Assembly (NCBI GenBank): GCA_001600175.1
Contig: BCJC01000001.1
Location: 3,519,652-3,583,651, forward strand
Direction: 5' to 3'
Origin: Erythrobasidium yunnanense
Taxonomy: Eukaryota > Basidiomycota > Cystobasidiomycetes > Erythrobasidiales > Erythrobasidiaceae
DNA: 64,000 nucleotides
Shown: in pieces, positions 57,362 through 64,000 of the stretch
Position numbering within the stretch: the first letter of the stretch is position 1
Layout of the letters: the number at the start of each line of letters is the position of its first letter
The notes under the pieces: model-generated
Told to the model about the DNA's origin: nothing
What the model saw: the letters and a program-made list of their open reading frames with translations, nothing else
Database searches by the model: none
Translations under genes and position numbers: made by a program

Positions 57362-58453
57362 GGTGGGCAGTTAGTGAATGTGTTGAATTGAAAAAAGGAA
57401 AGAGAGAAGAATCAATCCATCAAACATTCTTGTCCAGAGACTCTTCGGCGTAGTCTCGGTGCCTTCGGTTTTTATGGATTCTCCAAGAAGAGGGAGAGAG
57501 GATTTCCCAGAGAGAGGAGGAGAGAAGGTTTTCCGTACAAAGTGCACTAGTTACTCATTATCCCGGGGTGTCATGAGGATCTTGACTTCTTGCACGGCAA
57601 AAGAGGAGATCCGCATCGACGGCAGGTTTGGAGAGCTGGCCACATCTGCCAAGTCTAATTGACATTCATCATGCTTGCTTGGCTTGGACGTTTAAGAACC
57701 ACTTGGAAGTCATCATTGGATTGCCTGATTGCAGATGTCGCACTTTGTCTTCTTGCCAGCTTCTGGAAGAATTCGCTCCTATGGGCGCAGCGTGCAGAAG
57801 ATTTGCGGGTACATGCATTGAAGATATGCGATACGTGTCTAGAGAGCCAGTGCAGCCAACGCAGCGTCGCTCTGTGCCCTAGGAGCCTGAAACTGCCTGA
57901 ATTGCAAAAAAGATGCTGAAACCATGTCTCTTGGGATTTCCTGATCGCACGTCTCTCATCTTCCTTTTCCCTCTCGTCCGACTACTTGGTGACAGTCCTG
58001 TCGCGGCAAAGATGCACACTATGCGAAAGTCTGGTGCGAGCGGTTGATCAAGAGCGAACGAGTTGAGGTCTAGTCTGGTCGGTCAAGACATCACGTAGGA
58101 GTTTCGTATTTCACAATGCTGCTAGCCGGCACAGGCGCCAGACTCTTGGGCATTCCCCCCTTCTGTCAATATATATCGTCTCTACACCTCGATTGCAAGG
58201 CTCGCGATACCACCTTGCTTGCATTCTGCACGAAGCGTACCCTAGTTGCACAAGCGAGAAAACTTCGGACACCTCCGTCTCGCCGTTCCCGCTCTACATC
58301 GCCCAGGGTCGTACAAGTCAGAAAACATTCTTCCTGTGCCTCGCCTTCGTTCCTGAACTTTTGAGGGCGTAAACTCTGCATATCGGTTGGTCTGTTTTCA
58401 TACCCTCATCACCCAAGCAGACCAGTAGCATAGGCAACCACAGTACTCTCTTC
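57362..58453. other. Gap with the promoter of sugar porter 1
   Basis: About 1.1 kb between two divergent starts. It should hold promoters for sugar porter 1 (minus) and the small unknown gene (plus). Purine-rich GAGAGAG tracts lie near 57487-57520, close to the porter start. I see no gene or strong repeat. Confidence 0.4.
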
Positions 58454-58901
58454 ATGTCTTCGTCGTCCACAACCTCTCCAAGTCGCAAGTCCCCATCATC
58501 CCTGCGCCGCAGCAAAGAGGAGCGAGCTACACAAAGCGAAGGACTCCATCGTACGTCTCGAACCCCATCACTTTCAACTACAGTCCCACTCCGCCGGCGA
58601 CTTGCCTAAATGGCTGAAGCTCACAGCAGACCCTTGTGTCCCTGCCAACCTTAGTCCTCGACCAGCCGCCGCTCGCTCTGAAGACATCATAATAAGTGCT
58701 GGACCCCCTCGCGGCGCAGCAAGGGCTTTGAATGGCCAACAGCCAGCCGTACCTCTGGACTGGCAGACTGCTCAGAATACGACGTTCGAGCACGGCTTCG
58801 CCTCCACGCCTGTCAAGTCAGGTACTCGAACTTCAAAAGGTGGTCACAATGCTGCACTTAGCAAAGCAGACTGGCTTGCTTTGATGGCGAAATCAGGCTA
58901 A
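58454..58901 (+). CDS. Small unknown protein
   Basis: Not recognised. The ATG at 58454 starts a short Ser/Arg-rich exon (MSSSSTTSPSRKSPSSLRRS), followed by an intron (GTACGT...) whose acceptor is uncertain. The second exon gives PANLSPRPAAARSEDIIISA, RGAARALNGQQPAVPLDWQT and ASTPVKSGTRTSKGGHNAAL, ending in the helix SKADWLALMAKSG at 58901. The protein is about 115-135 residues, basic and mostly disordered. A preceding exon reading LPKWLKLTADPC would be included if a nearer acceptor is used. No signal peptide or membrane segment is visible. It is convergent with sugar porter 2, about 110 bp away. Confidence 0.55.
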
Positions 58902-59012
58902 AAATACAATGATTGTTGTGAAGTGATCTTTAGGCTACACTGTAATGCAAGCATGCTTCTGTCTTTGGTCACTATTTGATCTTGGAATTTCGGTTTCATT
59001 GTCTTCTCTGCT

Positions 59013-61147
59013 TCATACTGCTGTTGATTCGCTTGTTCGGGGCTCGCGCTCGAAATGCGATGCCCGTGCCCCACCTGCTTTCGTCTTCTCCTTCGGGCTA
59101 AGCTCTGAGCTAGGCTCAACAACAGTAGATCCTGGAGCTGCATCGTCTTCACCGATGCGATGATCGCGCGACCGAACCTCTCTGTTCCAAGCAATGGACT
59201 TGCGTGGCGAAACACCTTCTTGCCAGAGCATGTTAATTTCCTCGAGTGATAGACCTGACATCTCAGGTACGAAGAAGTAGATGAATGCTGCCGCGAGAAA
59301 ATTTGCCCCGAAGAAGACGAAGCCGTACTTGGCGCCGATATCGGCTGCAATGTATGGCGAGAAATACTGCGTGAGATGTCAGCGTCTCGTCACAAAGGTC
59401 ATAATTCGTCTGGCTTACGGATAGAAGGAAGTTCCAAGTCCAGTTGCTGCATATGAGAAACATGAATCAGCAACGTACCCGTAACCAATGGTTGCGGTAA
59501 GGCTCACCTAGCAGCGATGAAAGATAGCTGCTTCGCCTTTGTACGCAGAGGCGCGATTTCACCTGTATTCACCTGCAGGAAAAGAGCGGGTCAGGAAAGG
59601 GTTAAAAAGGGAAGAAGAGAAAGAAGAGTACCCATCCTCCAGGTCCCCAGCTACATCCGTACGCCAGCACAAAAACGCAGATGACAAATATGATAGCTCC
59701 TCCGGTACCAGATCGGGCAGGCAGGTTGGTATCGTTGTTGGGGTACAGCGCGTAGGCGCCAAGCACACCATACAGCATGTACGATAGTCCCATCACGATC
59801 GCACCGGTCATCATAGTGCGCCTTCGTCCGAAGCGGTCCAGGCAGTCTGTCAGACCATTAATCAGCTTGCTGCAGCGGGGATGATGCTCCATGAATTTAC
59901 ATAACCCTGGAATTGTTCCTAGGAAGTCCAGAAGCCCAAAGATGATCTGACTGACATACGAGTCCAAGCTACTGACGTCGTTGAAGACCACTGTGCCGTA
60001 GTCTGCTCAATAGCATTAGCCAGCTTTCATTAGCCAGTGGCTTCGGTAAACTTACAGAAGATCTGGCAAACATCAAGGTGGTGAGAATTTTCGTATACCA
60101 AGTCATCAGCTCGATGTTGGTCGAGGGGTTACGATGGCTTACAAAGTTTGCGCCAGTAAGCTGCTGGAAGGACTGGACACCCATACCAACCTTGAATATC
60201 GATACGTCAGCCCTCGACTCCGAGCCCGCGAGTGTCCTTCCGCCTTACAGAGTTCTTTGACCAGTCTTAAAGTCAGACTTGAAGTTGAAGCATTGCAAAT
60301 AGCCTGATCCAGCCGCGTTCTCCTCGTTGATCTTGGCCTCGATCTCTTTGATATGGTAGTCTACCAGCGGGTCTTTGACAGATACTCCATGCATCGTCGC
60401 GATCGTCCGTCTTGCGTCATCGTGCTTGCCTTTGTAAACACTTTCTCTCGGTGATTTCGGTATGAACGGACAACCAGCAGCCAGGATCAAAGCCCAAAGG
60501 CATTGGATGGCGATAGGAATCCTGTAGGCTCCGGTATCGTTTCTGTCCTTGGTTCCGTAGTCGACACAGTAGGCGATGAGGATTCCTAATGTTATCATGA
60601 GTTGGTATAAGCTTGTAAAACCGCCCCGCAGACTCTTGGGCGAGATCTCTCCTTGATAGAGTGGTACCAGTGCTGAAAGCGCACCAACTCCGGCACCCGC
60701 GATAAAGCGTCCAGCTAGGAAGGCACCGTACACCTCCGTAGGAGCTACTTGCACGATAACCCCAGCCAGGAAGACCATGGCAGCTGTAAATATGGCGCCT
60801 CTACGGCCTAGGAAGTCGGCGGTAGGTGTACCGAGCAGTGCACCAGTAAAGGAGCCGGCTGATAGAATAGCGGTGATGATGGCTTGTCGGCCAGGCGAGA
60901 GGTATAGCTCCCCAGGGTACGTGGGATTCGGACTTAAGGTGCCGTAGCCGTTGATGAAGGGTCGCATGGCCAGACATCCAGATATGTAACCAATGTCGTA
61001 TCCTGAAGACATACATGAGTTACAGCGAGGTCGCCTGCTGTGAACAAGCATACCGAAGATAAAACCACCCATCGAAACGAACACGCTGACAACGAGCGCG
61101 ACGAGCGACACCGGCTCCCCTCTGTACCTGAAGCTTTTCTTCACCAT
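59013..61147 (-). CDS. MFS sugar porter 2
   Basis: A second sugar porter of 12 expected helices. The ATG at 61147 starts MVKKSFRYRGEPVSLVALVV, then SVFVSMGGFIFG joined by a short intron to YDIGYISGCLAMRPFINGYG. Further blocks: ILSAGSFTGALLGTPTADFL, GRRGAIFTAAMVFLAGVIVQ, GRFIAGAGVGALSALVPLYQ and EISPKSLRGGFTSLYQLMIT. The loop IPKSPRESVYKGKHDDARRT has SPRES where most members have SPRWL. VGMGVQSFQQLTGANF is the helix 7 QQLTG motif. The C-terminus is FLLSFSPYIAADIGAKYGFV, FVPEMSGLSLEEINMLWQEG and a charged tail ending TSESTAV at 59013. Only distantly similar to sugar porter 1, so not a recent tandem copy. The sugar is unknown. It diverges from the DHA2 carrier across 345 bp. Confidence 0.88.
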
Positions 61148-61492
61148 GATTAGGCTCGGTCTTTCTGTAGTTGGGTGCAGAACAGGGAGAGAGACAAGGA
61201 GAGGATCACCTTGCGAAAACGAGGTCTCTCGAACCGACGTTTATGTCATTCCTTGCGGTCTTCATAAATATAACTCATTCGTTGACATTACGTTGATCCG
61301 GCAAAGAACCATCCGGCGGCCGTCTGCGTATTCCTTCCCGTTGCAGAAGGGAGGCAAGGTTGCAGAGCGAGTAGTAGGTTGAGCTTGTAAGCAGTGTCTG
61401 AACGAGTTCTACGTAGATAGAAGGGTCGAGTTGCGAGCTGCACAGGCGTTTGGTCGACCTTATCGGAATGCCCGTTTGCCGTTGATCTGCGT
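61148..61492. promoter_or_regulatory. Divergent promoter region, sugar porter 2 / DHA2 carrier
   Basis: 345 bp between two divergent ATGs. It contains the CT/GA-rich segments common to local promoters but no clear TATA or operator motif that I can name. Confidence 0.35.
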
Positions 61493-63815
61493 ATGACTGA
61501 AGCTGACGAGCGAACACCGCTCATTCGAACGTCTGATGATGGCGTAGAAGACGCAGACGATGCTGCCAACCTGCCCTCAAACCTGAGTCGAGCCCGGACC
61601 ATCACGATTTTGGCGTCCACATGGGTCAGCCGAGCTGGACAGCCTGCAAGCAAGTCCTTCAATGGCTAATCTGCATTGTATTGATTCAGACATCTGTCTT
61701 CCTGGGCGCACTCGATAGTTCGTGCTGTTATCGCAAAGCTGACCTCTAGAAAGCTGACCGGCAAGTTGATGCAGCTACGATAGTCGCGACCTGTGAGCAA
61801 GGCCAACAGCAAACGAGAATTATTCCTAACGTGATTATCTACAGTGGTCGGCCCTATATCTTCCTCCTTCCACTCCTCGAATCAGTTATCATGGCTCGGG
61901 TGCGAAAGATCGGCCTACTTTGCATGCATCTCATCACGGCTTACTTTTCTCGCGCAGTACCTCCTACCTTCTAGCTATAGCGACCACAACACCTCTATAC
62001 GGGAAACTCTCAGACATCATCGGTCGACGAGCGGCCTCTCTTATCGCTCTGAGCCTCTTCACGATAGGAACGCTGCTATGTGGATTGGCAAAGAGCATGC
62101 CAATGCTTATTGCAGCTAGAACCATAGCAGGGTGTGGTGGTGGAGGTATTATGACAATCTCGTCGATTGTAGCATCCGACATAATTCCCTTAAAGAAGCG
62201 TGGCCTGATCCAAGGTCTAGTCAACATCTTCCTTTACTGGAGGAAACCAAGACTGATACATGATACCACAGGCATTGTGAATATTTTTTATGGGATTGGC
62301 GCAGGTCTCGGAGCGCCCTTGGGAGGTGTCGTAGTCGCTCGGTTTGACTGGCGCTGGGCATTTTTGCCTCAAGTGCCATTCCTGGTCACCTCCTGGATAC
62401 TCATCCTCATCTTCGTCAAATATAAGCTACCAGGGCAGAGCTCGACCACAAAGGCCGCTTTCAAGCAGATAGACTGGCTGGGATCAGCAACGCTCATAGT
62501 CTGCATATCTAGTCTGCTGCTTGGTCTCAGCTTCAAGAATAATCAGGTAGATAGCGCTTTCGCAGGATTGTTCTCTTCCGCTAAGACTGTGGTACAGGGC
62601 CTTCCCTGGTCAAGCTACAAAGTATGGGTCTCTTTGACCAGCTTCGTGGTCTTCCTATTCGGTTTTGTAGCTGTAGAAGCCTATGTCAGCCCGAATCCCG
62701 TCATGCCGCTGCGGATCCTGTCACATCGCTCGCCAATCAGTGAGTGTCTGATCAACCCAAGTTATCCTTATCGCTTAATTGTCTTCCAGGCATCGCTGTC
62801 AGCAACTTCATATTCTCAATGACTAGCTTTTCAGGTGGGCAGCAGGTCTAAGTTGAAACAACTAGGCTGAGTCGACTGTTCGCAGTGCTCTACTACTATC
62901 CTTTATTCTTCCAGACGGTTCAGCAGAATACGGCGCAACAAGCAGGTAAGCCCCCGTAGCTTGGCAGTACTGCCTAAAGCTGAGAATCCAAATCTCTACA
63001 GGCATACATTTGATTCCGAATGCTGTGTCTCTGTCAGCCGGTTCCTTGTTTGCTGGATTCTGGGTGCGTTGGTCTCAGCAGGCTCAGACAAAGAGCGCTA
63101 AAGCTTGTCGAAAGATGCGCCGGACGGGCAAATACTATCGCATCAACCTTGTGTCTGCTGGTCTACCTATCCTAGGAGCCGCCTTGATGGCCACCATGAC
63201 CACCCGACCTCGTATACTAGACTGGATCTGCGTCTCCATCCTTGCTTTTGGCACAGGAGCGAATGTCACGCTCTTACTGGTATCTCTCCTGGCGAATGTC
63301 GATCGAAGTGATATGGCCGTAGCGACTGGTATCTCGTATTTGTTCAGGTGACGTTCTGAATAGTTGCTCATTTCGAATATTGCTGAGAGCGGTCTATAGG
63401 TATACTGGCCAAGTCGTCGGAGTAGGCGTATCTGGCGGCCTGATGCAAGCTGTACTCTCGAGCCAGCTTCACAAGCGCATCACAGGTCCTGGCTCCGAAG
63501 AGCTTATTGAGCGGATCCGTCGAGTCTCTTCCTCAATACCCAAGCTTCCGGCCGATATCAGGGAGCAGGCCATTGCGAGCTATCGAGCAGCTCTGCATGC
63601 TGTCTTCATTATGATCGCCTGCCTTGCTGCGGTGAACATGCTGATTTGCATAGTTGTGAGCTCATACTCAGCGAGGTGGTACCGATGGATGCTGACATAT
63701 GCTCACCTCATAGATCGAGGAGCATCCGCTGCCAGGTAGCTTCGAAGAGGAGCAGAAGATGCGGGACGACAGACGGCTTGCCAGTGGGCAGAACACCCCT
63801 TCGCCGCGCGAGTGA
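61493..63815 (+). CDS. MFS carrier of the DHA2 / Vba-like family
   Basis: A drug:H+ antiporter-like carrier, related to vacuolar basic amino-acid transporters (Vba) and multidrug pumps. The ATG at 61493 starts MTEADERTPLIRTSDDGVED, the acidic lead. Introns at about 61625-61690 and 61725-61775 join the first helix TSVFLGALDSTIVATLVGPI. The core has TTTPLYGKLSDIIGRRAASL, CGLAKSMPMLIAARTIAGCG, GLGAPLGGVVVARFDWRWAF and FKQIDWLGSATLIVCISSLL. Later helices include SLSAGSLFAGFWVRWSQQA, GYYRINLVSAGLPILGAALM-like and LAFGTGANVTLLLVSLLANV. The last intron (GTGAGC...CATAG, about 63655-63714) joins CIVV to EEHPLPGSFEEEQKMRDDRR, a typical Vba tail; the stop is then at 63815 rather than 63739. The substrate is not predictable. 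Confidence 0.86.
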
Positions 63816-64000
63816 ATGTGCAGAGATTGCCGTGTAGTCAGTTTGCAGAGCAGGTGAGAGTGTCAAAGCCATTAACACTGTGTGCGTAGCGCTACTGCAA
63901 CATCCCGCTGGCATTGACCTGCCCTCGCTGAAGCCCACCGACGATGCCAGGAGGTACAAGCGAGCGCGAGCTTCAAATTTTGGGGAATTTCCTTTGTCGA

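Noticed and set aside
1-64000. tRNA, rRNA, transposon, virus-like or CRISPR elements
   Set aside because: I scanned for B-box-like GGTTCGANTCC, terminal repeats, transposase or reverse-transcriptase motifs and direct-repeat arrays and found none; covariance and database searches were not possible.

Overview
This window is nuclear DNA from a fungus, most likely a basidiomycete with a small, gene-dense genome. Almost every protein is interrupted by short GT-AG introns of about 45-80 nt with CTNAY-like branch points, intergenic gaps are mostly 0.1-1 kb, and gene content is typically fungal (exo-beta-1,3-glucanase, Bcy1-type PKA regulator, Met8, Fhl1-type forkhead, sugar porters). I cannot fix the genus. 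No transposon, virus-like element, rRNA, tRNA or CRISPR array was recognised.

Layout. 0-1 kb: 5' part of an unknown gene. 1.5-5.6 kb: membrane-anchored GH5 glucanase with a 15-nt micro-exon. 6.0-9.1 kb: rhodanese-domain protein and COG6. 9.4-11.7 kb: two intact and one apparently frameshifted copy of an unrecognised small basic protein family. 11.8-14.3 kb: type II membrane protein, perhaps a glycosyltransferase. 14.4-17.3 kb: FHL1-like FHA/forkhead factor. 17.5-26.4 kb: three related F-box genes, the first separated from the other two by an amino-acid transporter. 26.6-30.1 kb: secreted alpha/beta hydrolase and a G-protein alpha subunit. 30.8-33.2 kb: atypical catalase with a 12-nt micro-exon. 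33.6-37.6 kb: 7-TM-like protein and Met8. 37.9-43.8 kb: striatin and the PKA regulatory subunit. 44.8-49.9 kb: MSH4 with a long C-terminal tail. 50.1-54.9 kb: single-pass membrane protein and HBS1. 55.2-63.8 kb: two sugar porters, a small unknown gene and a DHA2/Vba-like MFS carrier.

Working together. Most neighbours are functionally unrelated, as usual in fungi. The G-alpha and the PKA regulatory subunit, about 12 kb apart, may act in the same cAMP pathway. The two sugar porters, the Vba-like carrier and the amino-acid transporter are all transport genes.

Most notable signals: an alternative exon in HBS1 that looks like the Ski7 / HBS1LV3 isoform and ends in its own stop; the unrecognised tandem small-protein family with matching 11-nt first exons, one of them with a GC-AG intron; and two micro-exons (15 and 12 nt) that restore conserved motifs. 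Splice sites were placed by eye from reading frame, family motifs and GT-AG rules, so exon borders are inferences unless stated otherwise.
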